A DNA stretch of 64,000 bases from Bacillota bacterium (lineage in GTDB: Bacteria > Bacillota > UBA4882 > UBA8346), in NCBI GenBank assembly GCA_023435225.1, contig JAEYRX010000088.1:1-64000 (forward strand), given 5' to 3'. Under the pieces are notes generated by a model. The model had not been told where the DNA came from. It ran no database searches and saw only the letters and a list, made by a program, of their open reading frames with translations. The position numbers were made by a program, and so were the translations under genes. Position 1 is the first letter of the stretch. Every line of letters begins with the position of its first letter. This document shows, piece by piece, positions 34,840 through 43,416 of this stretch.

Positions 34840-35292
34840 CTACTCCTGCGCGTTCAATAGTTGACAAGACTTTTTCCAGGAGTGATTATTATTCATTTCA
34901 AAATCGGCTATTTTTTCTTCTATTCCCGGTATATCTTCATCAGTGAACTTTCTGGCTAAAAGTTTGTTTAAAATGGAAAGATAATAGAAGGAACCTTTGA
35001 TATGATATTTTCCGGTCAACCATCCCCAGGCTCCGCTTAATCTACCGTTACATATATCATACCAGACGGAAACCGGGGAATAGATTATTATTGAAGGTGA
35101 TTCATAGGTTCCTTCGTGATATTCGGCTTTTCCTTCGGTAAAAATTATGTGATAATGATATTCTTCATTTGCTTCAGTTAATATGAACTGATACACTCCT
35201 TTAAAATCCGGGAATTGTTTGTAGTTGTATAAGTTTACGGTATAACAAAATAATCTGGCTAAATTAGCTTCGGTAGTTGGAATTTCCATCAT
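34840..35292 (-). CDS. SCP2 sterol-binding domain protein, probably frameshifted at the C-terminus
   Basis: A 150-residue protein with the SCP2 lipid-binding fold: YQFILTEANEEYHYHIIFTEGKAEYHEG and the later WGWLTGKYHIKGSFYYL are characteristic. After HSWKK the frame ends in a few unrelated residues. A +1 shift there continues with IERAGVELAIKGKVSKALLK for about 40 residues to a stop at 34715, suggesting a recent frameshift. The SCP2 core itself is intact, so the product may still function. Confidence 0.7.
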   Translation of the reverse strand: MMEIPTTEANLARLFCYTVNLYNYKQFPDFKGVYQFILTEANEEYHYHIIFTEGKAEYHEGTYESPSIIIYSPVSVWYDICNGRLSGAWGWLTGKYHIKGSFYYLSILNKLLARKFTDEDIPGIEEKIADFEMNNNHSWKKSCQLLNAQE

Positions 35293-35336
35293 TTACTTCA
35301 CCTCCGGTTTCATTTTATTCAGCTTCTTTTTATTAT

Positions 35337-35366
35337 AAAAAAAAGCCGGTTATTTCACATCCGGCA
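35337..35366 (-). terminator. Terminator on the minus strand
   Basis: GCCGGA and TCCGGC-type arms (35345-35349 and 35360-35365) are followed on the minus strand by eight T. It would end transcription coming from the DJ-1/PfpI gene. Confidence 0.7.
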
Positions 35367-35380
35367 AGAGAATGATTTTA

Positions 35381-35525
35381 TTATTTTATAGTAGGAATAA
35401 GCCATCCTGCTTTGGGAGGACGGTTATCAGGTTCTATACTCCGAATGTAAGCCACTTCCTGATGATGGAGGTTTCATATCATATAAACCAGATTATCGCT
35501 GATTTCCTGGGGAAAAATTATTAAC
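35381..35525 (-). pseudogene. C-terminal remnant of an unknown small gene
   Basis: On the minus strand FPQEISDNLVYMI, a TGA, then NLHHQEVAYIRSIEPDNRPP and KAGWLIPTIK lead to a stop. The residue composition looks like real protein, and the TGA could replace a Trp codon. No start is seen. I do not recognise the family. Confidence 0.4.
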
Positions 35526-35533
35526 AAACGGTT

Positions 35534-36172
35534 TCATTTTAGTGATTCCATTAAACTGTAAAAATATTTTGATTCTCTTGTTTTATATAATTGGTACCAA
35601 GCTTCTAATGTATCCTTTTTCATTACGTTTATCTTTTTAAATACTTCATATGTGAATTCCAATGGAGCCAGTCCGGAGGCGGTTATTAAATTATCATCTA
35701 CCACTGCTGGGGTATTTACATAATGAGAGCTTCCAGTATAATCAGGAGAAAACATTTGTAGAAACTCCTTATCGTTACTTGTATGCTTTTTATTATCTAA
35801 TAAGCCTTTTTGGGCTAACGCTACTGTAGCGCCACAAATTGCCGCAATCACAACATTCTTATTAATTATACTTGATACAATTTCTAATATTTTTTTATTT
35901 TTTTCATCCATCCAAGTGTCTGCTCCGGGAAGGATGAGTAAATCTCCTTCCTGGAATTCGATATCATTAATGTCTTTATCGGGTGTGATAGTTATTCCAC
36001 CCATGGTTTTAATGGGGTTTAAAGTGTTGCCAATCAATATAAGCTCTAATTTTACGTTCTTCGCAAAGTACCTGCGACTATTTAACTCCGCAGTTATGAA
36101 GGCAATTTCCCAATCAGACAAAGTATCCAGAACGTACACATAGCATTTTTTACATTTTAACTCGTTTGTCAT
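35534..36172 (-). CDS. DJ-1/PfpI family protein (type 1 glutamine amidotransferase-like)
   Basis: A 212-residue protein with the DJ-1/PfpI fold. GDLLILPGADTW near 75 and VIAAICGATVALAQKGLLDN near 108 place the nucleophile Cys in the elbow. Members include deglycases, chaperones and regulators. It is monocistronic, with a terminator on the same strand downstream. Its AT-rich codon use differs from the nearby housekeeping genes, which would fit transfer. Confidence 0.88.
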   Translation of the reverse strand: MTNELKCKKCYVYVLDTLSDWEIAFITAELNSRRYFAKNVKLELILIGNTLNPIKTMGGITITPDKDINDIEFQEGDLLILPGADTWMDEKNKKILEIVSSIINKNVVIAAICGATVALAQKGLLDNKKHTSNDKEFLQMFSPDYTGSSHYVNTPAVVDDNLITASGLAPLEFTYEVFKKINVMKKDTLEAWYQLYKTRESKYFYSLMESLK

Positions 36173-36196
36173 TATTTTTCTCCTAATGTTATTTCA

Positions 36197-36514
36197 TTAT
36201 CTTTGTTTTTCATACTTCAATTTCAATATCAATGGATTTTGCAGCTTCATACATAACTTCATATTATTTAAACCGATTTTACCTTTGTACAATTTCATTT
36301 CCTCATTTTTTAATGTCACTTTATTATATAGATCTTCGTGGTTTGCTTTAGATACTTTCTCTACCGTATCAAAACCTGCTTCTTATAAAACATGAGCAAA
36401 AGTCGGATTAACCCATTTCTTCCTCCCAAATAATAATATAACCAATATAACACTAAATACTGACAACAGTAAACCCATACTGCCCAAATTCCCTAGTGAT
36501 TGAATCAGCGTCAT
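36197..36514 (-). pseudogene. Broken DUF4332-type protein with N-terminal membrane helix
   Basis: The frame opens with MTLIQSLGNLGSMGLLLSVF, a membrane helix, and reaches HVL before an in-frame TAA. It resumes with EAGFDTVEKVSKANHEDLYN and LYKGKIGLNNMKL, typical of DUF4332. A later +1 shift would restore a natural ending, YEAAKSIDIEIEV. One nonsense mutation and one frameshift make it a pseudogene. Confidence 0.7.
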
Positions 36515-36605
36515 AAAAGAATATTTTGACACCTTTCATTGTCTCAAAACGATTTTTACTAATTTGTTTTCCTTTTCCAAACATAATAATGATTCTCACA
36601 TTTAC

Positions 36606-37203
36606 TCAGTCCTCGATTGCCTCAATACCGAGGCGGTTAAGCTGCTCAAGGTGTTCCTTCATGGTTTCGAGAGCCTCCGGGGAGTGCCCTTGCCAATCCG
36701 TGACCTCGCCGGAGACCCTGAGAGGATCACGGGAGCGGTAGGACTTGGTCGGATTGCCCGGAAACTTCTTATCCGTCAAGTTGGGGTCATCTTCGATAGG
36801 GCCGGTCGGCTCTACGATATAGATAAGTTGAATTAAATTTCTTTAATTAGTATTACGTCCTTAAAGCCGGACGTAATTGAAAACTAATGAATTTAATTCA
36901 ACTTATTACAGCTGTAATATGATGAAATAAATACAATTTTAGTAGCATTTGCATTCGGCTTTAAGAATGCAAATTTTATACAAGGAATTTATTTCATCAT
37001 ATATTTTTGCCGGGTCCTTCACCCAAGGCAAGCTCGGCTCCCCAGACTGCAGCGTCCAAGGTAGCGGTCAGATAGACGTAGGCTGCCTTTTTCCGCTTGC
37101 CATAGTTCAAATTAAAGCCGGGCTTGATCAAGTCTCCTGGTATCAGGGTGGCCTTGGTGCCGTGATAAAACTGCTGGGAATCAATGTCGTAAGTAGAGGC
37201 CAT
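36606..37203 (-). pseudogene. arr: Rifampin ADP-ribosyltransferase interrupted by a structured repeat
   Basis: The N-terminal half (37203-37003) reads QQFYHGTKATLIPGDLIKPG and TATLDAAVWGAELALGEGPG, which is unmistakable Arr. The C-terminal half (36823-36606) reads LIYIVEPTGPIEDDPNLTDK, KFPGNPTKSYRSRDPLRVSG and EVTDWQGHSPEALETMKEHL. Between them lies the two-hairpin repeat, copy 2, which brings stop codons. Arr inactivates rifamycins by ADP-ribosylation. Both halves are otherwise undamaged, so the insertion is probably recent. GAGGAAGG precedes the ATG. Confidence 0.9.
36822..37004. repeat. Two-hairpin structured repeat element, copy 2 (inside arr)
   Basis: Same organisation as copy 1 at 6610: AAGTTGAATTA hairpin, TTACAGCTGTAA centre, second hairpin. 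Here the second stem is GATGAAATAAAT with ATTTATTTCATC, whereas copy 1 has GAATGAAGTAAAT with ATTTACTTCATTC, so both arms changed together. TATA lies at both borders. Confidence 0.88.
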
Positions 37204-37266
37204 CGAATTGTCCTTCCTCGAGTTAATGGAATTTGTTATATTACCTACCGTCCATTTTGATATCCA

Positions 37267-37765
37267 TCAAGGAGTATTCTTCAATAGCAAATCTAAAGTA
37301 TGTTGGATTAACCCTGGATCTAATCCATCCCCGTGCCCGGGAACAACCACGTCTACCTCGAAGCGGAAAAGCTTCCGGATGGCTTCAGGCCAATGCTTGA
37401 GATCAGCCTCGGCTACATTTCCCATGGTATTACCACCCAAGATCATACAGCTTCCGAAAAGAAGTTTCCGTGACGGAAAATATACGACTACCTTATCTGG
37501 TGCCTGCGACGGGCCCGGGTAAAACACTTCCGCTTTTTCACCGCTAAAGGTAAGAGTAAGCCCTTCCGAAATCCGGAAAAGATAGTCCGGCGGATAGAAT
37601 TTTTGTTCAGCATAATTTTTATAATAAATTGACTGGGTATTTCCAATCATTTTGAGCATCAACTGGCGGGTAGATTCACTACGCTCTTGAAGTAATTTAA
37701 CCGTCATATCAGAGCCATAAACAGGAAGACTTCAATGTCTTCGGGTGGCGGTTGATGGTTTTCCT
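37267..37765 (-). pseudogene. Truncated class B1 metallo-beta-lactamase
   Basis: The open part (37707-37267, 146 residues) matches the C-terminal half of BcII-type enzymes: VFYPGPSQAPDKVVVYFPSR, the zinc-ligand Cys in FGSCMIL, GNVAEADLKHWPEAI and the His in VVPGHGD. The His expected in PGxxHxxD is Gln here. Upstream, LPVYGSD joins a stop, and bases near 37745-37765 retain a blurred His-rich stretch in another frame. The N-terminal zinc motif HxHxD is lost, so it cannot work as a beta-lactamase. Confidence 0.75.
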
Positions 37766-37794
37766 TTTGGCAAATTTACGAGAATGTTGACAGA

Positions 37795-38060
37795 TATGTC
37801 GGAATTATCACTGAGACGCTCTCAATCATCTCCACAACCCTTAAGATCATCGGCAAGATGGTTCAGACCGTCTCGAAGACGCTTTGATGCGTTGGAAAGA
37901 CGCTCCGGATGGTTTCAGTGACGTGTGGAAGGATCTTGAAGACGATCCGATGCGTCTCGGGGGTGTTTGGGATCGTTGGGGAGATGGTCGGGTTCATTTG
38001 ATTGATGATTCGGTGCGTCTTTGAGATGGGGGGGATAGCTGGAGAGATGGTCTTGAGCAC
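37795..38060. repeat. 21-bp degenerate tandem repeat array 2
   Basis: About twelve units of exactly 21 bases, for example ACGATCCGATGCGTCTCGGG and ACGCTCCGGATGGTTTCAGT. The unit cores NATCATCTC and GGTTYNA resemble array 1 at 11899. Frames stay open through both strands because 21 is a multiple of three; I do not call a gene. Confidence 0.8.
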
Positions 38061-38097
38061 TAGTGAAACGCTAGGCCGTATAGGCCTATTTTATTAT

Positions 38098-38212
38098 TAG
38101 ACACGGATTTACACAGATTAACCGGATTTAATAAAAGCTTCGCTTAATGTTAAAATGTAAATAATGAATTTAAGTAAAATCCAAGAAATCCGTGTTAATC
38201 CCGTCTAATAAA
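38098..38212. repeat. Inverted dispersed repeat (ACACGGATT family)
   Basis: TTAGACACGGATTTACACAG on the left faces CCGTGTTAATCCCGTCTAA on the right. Related copies lie at 6850-6912 and 43267-43372. Confidence 0.7.
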
Positions 38213-38249
38213 TGTTTAAATGCTTTTTGACCCTATTTTTCTTCTCATC

Positions 38250-39437
38250 TTACAATTTTCTCAAACTAATACTCCCGGTCTTAGTCTGGATCTTAATCAA
38301 CGGACCGCCGCCGTTTACTTCCCCGTTAGCCGAGGAGGCAGCCATATCCCGCTTTATCGAAACCGGAAAATCCGAATGAATCTCGCCCATCGAACAATCG
38401 GCATTGAGGAAAAACCCGGCCTCAGCGGGAAGACCGATTTCGATACTGCCCATCTTGCTTTCAAAAGTGCTTACAGCGGCTTTAAGCAAATTTACTTTCA
38501 AATGACCGGCGTTAACACTGGCTTCAACCGGTCCGTTGCATTCGTCAAGGATAATCTCACCGGCGGAACTTTCAACTTTGGCGGTTCCCAGGATTTGCTC
38601 TACTTTGATCCGCCCGGTTTTAGTGGAGATATCGGCATTACCGCGGACCGAATCAACTGTTATCGCGCCGAAATTATTCCGGATGGTTAAATTACGGGCG
38701 ACATTATCAACTTTTATCTCACCGGTATTGACCTCCAGATTGAGATCGCCTCCGACGTTATCAACTTTTACCGCTCCGGTATTGTTGTTGATGTCTACCG
38801 AAATTCCTTCCGGTACTGCTACTGTTAATGATACTATTGGGTTGCCGATGCTAAAACCCTCATCCGGTTCGGTAACCCGGATTACAAAGTGGTCTCCCTG
38901 AACTTCACCGGTTAGTTTGGATAAGATCTGGTCGTTTTTATGATAATTACGGCGCAGATGAGTTCGAAATCTTAATTTGGCGGTTACGGCGACCGAGTTT
39001 CCGCTTCTGGTATCCACTTTCACTTCGCCGATATTGTTTTCAATTTTGATGACTTTAATTCCGGCTGGAATTTCAAAGTTCTCCCTTAATGTTTGATGAT
39101 AGTTACGGCTGAAATTAAAACCGTGGAAATCAAACCGGCGTATATTTGGGAAATCCGCCCGAGAGAACCGCGGTGTGAAGTTGCCGAAGAACCCGATAAT
39201 TGTAATAACAATAATAGCGACGGCTACAAAGTGATCCGGTTTTGTAACAATAGCTTTTGATGATTTTGAACTGCTTAGAATGTAATCAATTCCTAATAAA
39301 ATCGGGAGTAACGGATAGAGTTTCAGCCAAAACCGGAAACTGTTTAAACTGAAGGTTATATCTAAAATATAAGTTACTCCCAGACCCAGCAGGAAGATTC
39401 CCAACCAAATACCTGATAAATTGAAACCTTTTAACAT
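38250..39437 (-). CDS. DUF4097 beta-helix protein with N-terminal membrane helices
   Basis: A 395-residue protein. Three hydrophobic segments occupy residues 5-110 (WLGIFLLGLGVTYILDITF; VAVAIIVITIIGFFG). From about 135 on there is a repeated beta pattern, N-TGxIKVDNV / GNADISTKTGRIKVEQ / SSAGEIILDE, typical of DUF4097 and LiaF-like envelope-stress proteins. It is the last gene of the sigma/anti-sigma operon, one base after the preceding gene, and is probably an envelope-stress effector or sensor. Confidence 0.88.
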   Translation of the reverse strand: MLKGFNLSGIWLGIFLLGLGVTYILDITFSLNSFRFWLKLYPLLPILLGIDYILSSSKSSKAIVTKPDHFVAVAIIVITIIGFFGNFTPRFSRADFPNIRRFDFHGFNFSRNYHQTLRENFEIPAGIKVIKIENNIGEVKVDTRSGNSVAVTAKLRFRTHLRRNYHKNDQILSKLTGEVQGDHFVIRVTEPDEGFSIGNPIVSLTVAVPEGISVDINNNTGAVKVDNVGGDLNLEVNTGEIKVDNVARNLTIRNNFGAITVDSVRGNADISTKTGRIKVEQILGTAKVESSAGEIILDECNGPVEASVNAGHLKVNLLKAAVSTFESKMGSIEIGLPAEAGFFLNADCSMGEIHSDFPVSIKRDMAASSANGEVNGGGPLIKIQTKTGSISLRKL

Positions 39438-39971
39438 TTACTTACCTCCTTTGATAATCCCGGTAGTTTTGGCCAACAGATAACAACCGAGTAGTATCAA
39501 AGCAACCGGCCAACCGTATCTGATAATATAGCCCAGACTAATACCTAACTGATGCAGGAAACCAAGCAACCCTATTACGATTAAGACCACCCCTAATCCT
39601 ATTACCCCTTCTTTAGTTTGCGGTTTAGGCGTATCGCCGGCGCTTTCGGTAGTAGTAGTGGTAGTGGTGGAGATCCGTTGAGCCGTGATGGCTCCGTCGA
39701 TTATCCCGTATAGCCACAAACCAAAGTATATTAAACCGGAAGCGACAATGCGGACGATATAGGCGGCCGGTGGAAGTATCTCCTCGTTGCCGTTCATCAT
39801 AATATTTCCCATCGAGATGCCGCTATGAATGATACTCAAAACCGAAGCGATGGCGGCGGCAAATAAAATTAAACCCTTAATAAATTCTTCATTGTAAAGT
39901 TGTCCGGCCCCCGGAAAAATAAATGATAAGACGGCGCTGATCAGGGGATTTTTTCTACGATATACAGCCAT
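39438..39971 (-). CDS. TM2/DUF5683-like small membrane protein
   Basis: A 177-residue protein with four hydrophobic helices. NPLISAVLSFIFPGAGQLYN at the start is the TM2-type motif. A run of seven Thr near 103 links two helix pairs; the second pair (IGLGVVLIVIGLLGFLHQLG) resembles the LiaI-LiaF-like helix found in the following gene. It is directly followed by the DUF4097 gene. Confidence 0.85.
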   Translation of the reverse strand: MAVYRRKNPLISAVLSFIFPGAGQLYNEEFIKGLILFAAAIASVLSIIHSGISMGNIMMNGNEEILPPAAYIVRIVASGLIYFGLWLYGIIDGAITAQRISTTTTTTTESAGDTPKPQTKEGVIGLGVVLIVIGLLGFLHQLGISLGYIIRYGWPVALILLGCYLLAKTTGIIKGGK

Positions 39972-40063
39972 TTTTAAGTCCTCCTTAAGAAGATTAATAT
40001 ATTATTGATTTTGCCTTTAAGCTCTGCGCCTTTGCGCCTCTGCGGGAGATATTGTTTTGGCAT

Positions 40064-40417
40064 CTAAATTTTTTTAAGATTACACACAAATTGTTGCCAC
40101 AAAATCTGTTGCTCCACCGTTACTTGAACGATTTTTTCCTGGACTAAGCCGGCGCCGTTAACCGACATATTAACCAGCAGGTTTGGTAATTGGCTTAATC
40201 CGATGAAAAGAATTACGCCTATAGCGGCGGCTACCAGACCTTCGGAGATCCCGTTGAGCCAGATTTGAAATAGGGATTGCTTGGTTGCTTCAGAGTTATT
40301 AAGCCGGAAATTCAATTTTCGCAAAAAATCTTCATCGGTGGATAGCTCCGGTAATTTCTCTACTTTTAAAGACTCGGCAATTATTTTTTCAAATTCAGCG
40401 GACGGCCAATTTTTCAT
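40064..40417 (-). CDS. Probable anti-sigma factor with one membrane helix
   Basis: A 117-residue protein: a charged cytoplasmic part (EKIIAESLKVEKLPELSTDE) and one hydrophobic helix (GLVAAAIGVILFIGLSQL), then a short outer tail. It overlaps the ECF sigma gene by 23 bases, the standard arrangement for a cognate anti-sigma. No zinc-binding His-Cys motif is visible. Confidence 0.75.
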   Translation of the reverse strand: MKNWPSAEFEKIIAESLKVEKLPELSTDEDFLRKLNFRLNNSEATKQSLFQIWLNGISEGLVAAAIGVILFIGLSQLPNLLVNMSVNGAGLVQEKIVQVTVEQQILWQQFVCNLKKI

Positions 40418-40985
40418 ATTTGGTAACCCCCTTTGTATCCAGTTCTTTTCTTAGCTGTTCCAAACCCCGGCGTATCCAAGTGCCGACAGTACCCAACGGT
40501 ATCTTCATAATCTCGGCTATATCCCGGTAATCCAGATCTTCCAGGTATTTCAAAGCTATCACCATCCGGTAGTTAGGCGGCAACCTTAGTAACGACTCCC
40601 GCAAGAGGCGTTTGTCTTCCTCGGCGATAATTGTTTCCGATATATTATCGGTGGTTTCAATCAATTCCAGCTCCTGATATGGCTGCATTTGATCGTAAGA
40701 ATTCCGATTCCGGTGTTTCCGGGTATGATCAATACAGATCCGGGAGGTAATGGTTAACAGCCAGGATTTAAAGGCGCCGTCATGATTGGGATTGAAATTA
40801 GGCAAGGCCAAATAAGCCCGGATAAAAACATTTTGAGTAATATCCTCGGCTTCATGTAAATCCCCGATGATGCGGTAAGCCAGACCCGTAATGTTTTTCC
40901 GATACATTAAAGCTAATTCTCCAAATGCTTGCTGGTCGCCGTTTTTAGCTTTGTGTATTAGATCAAATTCACTGGACAAAAACAA
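40395..40985 (-). CDS. ECF-type RNA polymerase sigma factor
   Basis: A 196-residue sigma-70 of the ECF group. Region 2: GDQQAFGELALMYRKNI and GDLHEAEDITQNVFIRAYLA; region 4: LPPNYRMVIALKYLEDLDYRD and IAEIMKIPLGTVGTWIRRGL. It is the first gene of a four-gene operon (sigma, anti-sigma, TM2, DUF4097) that looks like an envelope-stress regulon controlling itself. Confidence 0.94.
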   Translation of the reverse strand: MFLSSEFDLIHKAKNGDQQAFGELALMYRKNITGLAYRIIGDLHEAEDITQNVFIRAYLALPNFNPNHDGAFKSWLLTITSRICIDHTRKHRNRNSYDQMQPYQELELIETTDNISETIIAEEDKRLLRESLLRLPPNYRMVIALKYLEDLDYRDIAEIMKIPLGTVGTWIRRGLEQLRKELDTKGVTKYEKLAVR

Positions 40986-40997
40986 TACCTCCGGAAT

Positions 40998-41032
40998 AAT
41001 TCAATTGAGAATTGAGAATTGACAATTGACAG
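40998..41032. repeat. Short AATTGAGAATTGACAATTGAC repeat
   Basis: Three or four copies of AATTGAGA/AATTGACA in a row. The same sequence type lies at 8316-8342 and 62808-62840. Confidence 0.6.
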
Positions 41033-41274
41033 TAAAAAACTAAACAACATAATTAAGTTGAATTTGTGGCTTTGTAATTAGTATAACGTGAAATGAAGAA
41101 TTTTTCTTTCAGAAATTAAGAAAATAAGATAAACTAAGTCATACGAATAAGCTTTCCCCTTTCTTATATCGTTCGATATTTTTAAAATTTGATTTTAATT
41201 GATATAACTTTACCGCGAAGTACTTTTGAGATGCGAAAGTTGAATGAGTTAGCTATGAAAGAGGTGTTGTACAA

Positions 41275-43254
41275 ATGATTCAAAAAGTAGCCGACACAAT
41301 CCGGGGATTAGCAGCAGATATGGTGGAAAAAGCCAAGTCGGGACATCCGGGGATGCCGCTTGGTTCGGCGGATATAGCGGCAGTATTATATTCAGAAATT
41401 TTAAAACACGATCCGGAGTCGCCGGAATGGGTTAACCGGGACCGTTTTGTGCTTTCAGCCGGACATGGGTCGGCGCTTCTCTATAGTATATTACATTTAA
41501 CCGGTTATCCGGTATTGATGGAAGACTTAAAAAAATTCCGCCAATTAGGCTCTATAACCGCCGGGCATCCGGAACATTGGTTGATTCCCGGGATCGAGAC
41601 AACCACCGGCCCTTTGGGACAAGGGGTTGGGAATGCGGTTGGAATGGCTCTGGCCGAACGGATGTTGGCTGCCAGGTTTAACCGTCCCGGCTTTGAAATA
41701 ATTGATCATTATACATACGTTTTGGCCGGAGACGGTTGCCAGATGGAAGGGGTAACTTCGGAGGCGGTTTCCTTAGCGGGTGATTTGGGTCTCGGAAAGT
41801 TAATTATGATTTATGATGATAATGAGATCTCTATTGAAGGATCCACTGATCTGGCATTCAAAGAAAATGTCGCTGAAAGGTACTCCGCTTATGGCTGGCA
41901 AGTTATTAAGATTGACGGGAATGATCCGGTACAGATCCGGAAAGCTCTCTCCGAAGCTAAAGCAGAAACTCAACAGCCGTCAATAATTATCGCTAAAACA
42001 ATTATCGGCAAGGGAAGCCCTTTGGAAGGCAGCGCCAAGACGCATGGCGAACCATTGGGAGCGGAAAATATCACCGCTTTGAAAAAAGCTTTAGGTTTAC
42101 CGGAAACCGACTTTTACGTACCGGAAGAAGTTTATGATTATTTTCAGGATAAGAGGCAAGAATGGCATAACAATAGTCAATTATGGCAAGAACTTTTTAA
42201 CAAATGGGGGCAGGCTTTTCCGGAGTTGCGGCAAGAATGGGAGCAGGACCGGGGAAAAATTTCACCGGAGAACTTCCAAACTTTACTGCCGGTATTTGAA
42301 CCTGGTTCAAAATTAGCTACCCGCGAGGCCGGAGGTCAAGTTTTAAACACTCTGGCTGCTAAAATCACGGCGCTGGTTGGCGGTTCGGCTGATCTGGCCC
42401 CTTCGACCAAAACCCATATAAAAGATGCCGGAGACATTAAAAGGGGTGATTTTCAAGGTAGGAACCTGCACTTTGGAGTCAGGGAACACGCCATGGGAGC
42501 TATCATGAACGGTATCTCGGTCTATGGCGGCTTCCGGATTTACGGTTCGACTTTTCTGGTCTTCTCCGATTACATGCGACCGCCGATTCGTTTGGCTGCT
42601 TTGATGGAACAACCGGTAATCTACATATTTACTCATGATTCTTTTTGGGTAGGCGAGGATGGACCTACTCATGAACCAATAGAACAAATAGAAGCGTTAC
42701 GCGCTATCCTCGGTTTACAAGTAATCCGGCCGGCCGATGCCAATGAAACGACTTGGGCTTGGTTGGCTGCTCTGGAACGGGTTGATGGACCAACTGCCCT
42801 AATTTTGACCCGCCAGAAACTACCGGTTTTAAATGGAACTTCAGTAGAAGGATTTAGCCGGGGCGGCTATATTATTAGGGAAGCAGCCGGCAACCAACCG
42901 GATGCGGTAGTGATGGCCACCGGAAGTGAAGTCTCCCTGGCGATTGAGGCTGTGGAGATTTTAGCTAAGGAAAACTTGAAAATCCGGGTGATTTCAGTAC
43001 CCTGCCGGGAAAAGTTGTTAAGCCAGGAGCAGAGTTATCTCCAATTAATCTTGGGCAACCAATCTCCCAGAATCGCTGTGGAAGCCGGGATTGGAGTTGG
43101 TTGGTATCAACTAACCGGAACTGCCGGCCTGGTTATCAGCCTGGAACATTTCGGAGCCAGTGGTAAAGCTGAAGATTTGGCCAAAGAATTCGGATTCACC
43201 CCTGAAGCAGTCGCTGCGAAGATAAAGGGATTTTTGAAAAATAAGAAGAAATAA
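41275..43254 (+). CDS. tkt: Transketolase
   Basis: A 659-residue thiamine diphosphate enzyme of normal length. KAKSGHPGMPLGSADIA and SAGHGSALLYS line the N-terminal site, LAGDGCQMEGVTSEAVSLAG is the ThDP motif, and HDSFWVGEDGPTHEPIEQ is the pyrimidine-domain signature. It moves two-carbon units in the pentose phosphate pathway. GAGGTG precedes the ATG. Monocistronic, flanked by repeats. Confidence 0.97.
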   Translation: MIQKVADTIRGLAADMVEKAKSGHPGMPLGSADIAAVLYSEILKHDPESPEWVNRDRFVLSAGHGSALLYSILHLTGYPVLMEDLKKFRQLGSITAGHPEHWLIPGIETTTGPLGQGVGNAVGMALAERMLAARFNRPGFEIIDHYTYVLAGDGCQMEGVTSEAVSLAGDLGLGKLIMIYDDNEISIEGSTDLAFKENVAERYSAYGWQVIKIDGNDPVQIRKALSEAKAETQQPSIIIAKTIIGKGSPLEGSAKTHGEPLGAENITALKKALGLPETDFYVPEEVYDYFQDKRQEWHNNSQLWQELFNKWGQAFPELRQEWEQDRGKISPENFQTLLPVFEPGSKLATREAGGQVLNTLAAKITALVGGSADLAPSTKTHIKDAGDIKRGDFQGRNLHFGVREHAMGAIMNGISVYGGFRIYGSTFLVFSDYMRPPIRLAALMEQPVIYIFTHDSFWVGEDGPTHEPIEQIEALRAILGLQVIRPADANETTWAWLAALERVDGPTALILTRQKLPVLNGTSVEGFSRGGYIIREAAGNQPDAVVMATGSEVSLAIEAVEILAKENLKIRVISVPCREKLLSQEQSYLQLILGNQSPRIAVEAGIGVGWYQLTGTAGLVISLEHFGASGKAEDLAKEFGFTPEAVAAKIKGFLKNKKK

Positions 43255-43266
43255 AACAAAGTTACT

Positions 43267-43372
43267 TGGACACGGATTAACGTAGGATTAAAAAAATGAT
43301 TAACACGGATTAGGAACAAATAAACAATCTGTGTAAATCCCAAAAAATCCGTGTCAATCCGTGTCACCGTTC
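43267..43372. repeat. Inverted dispersed repeat (ACACGGATT family)
   Basis: Multiple copies of GACACGGATTAAC and ATCCGTGTCAATCCGTGTCA on opposite strands, followed by a T-rich tract. It lies between the convergent tkt and topoisomerase genes and could serve as a terminator. Confidence 0.7.
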
Positions 43373-43416
43373 TTTTATCTTTTTTTTTATTTTTTATCTT
43401 TTATCCTTAATCTTTC

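Noticed and set aside
37863..38060. 65-codon frame in array 2
   Set aside because: Same reason: openness follows from a 21-base period, and the peptide repeats every seven residues with loose conservation.
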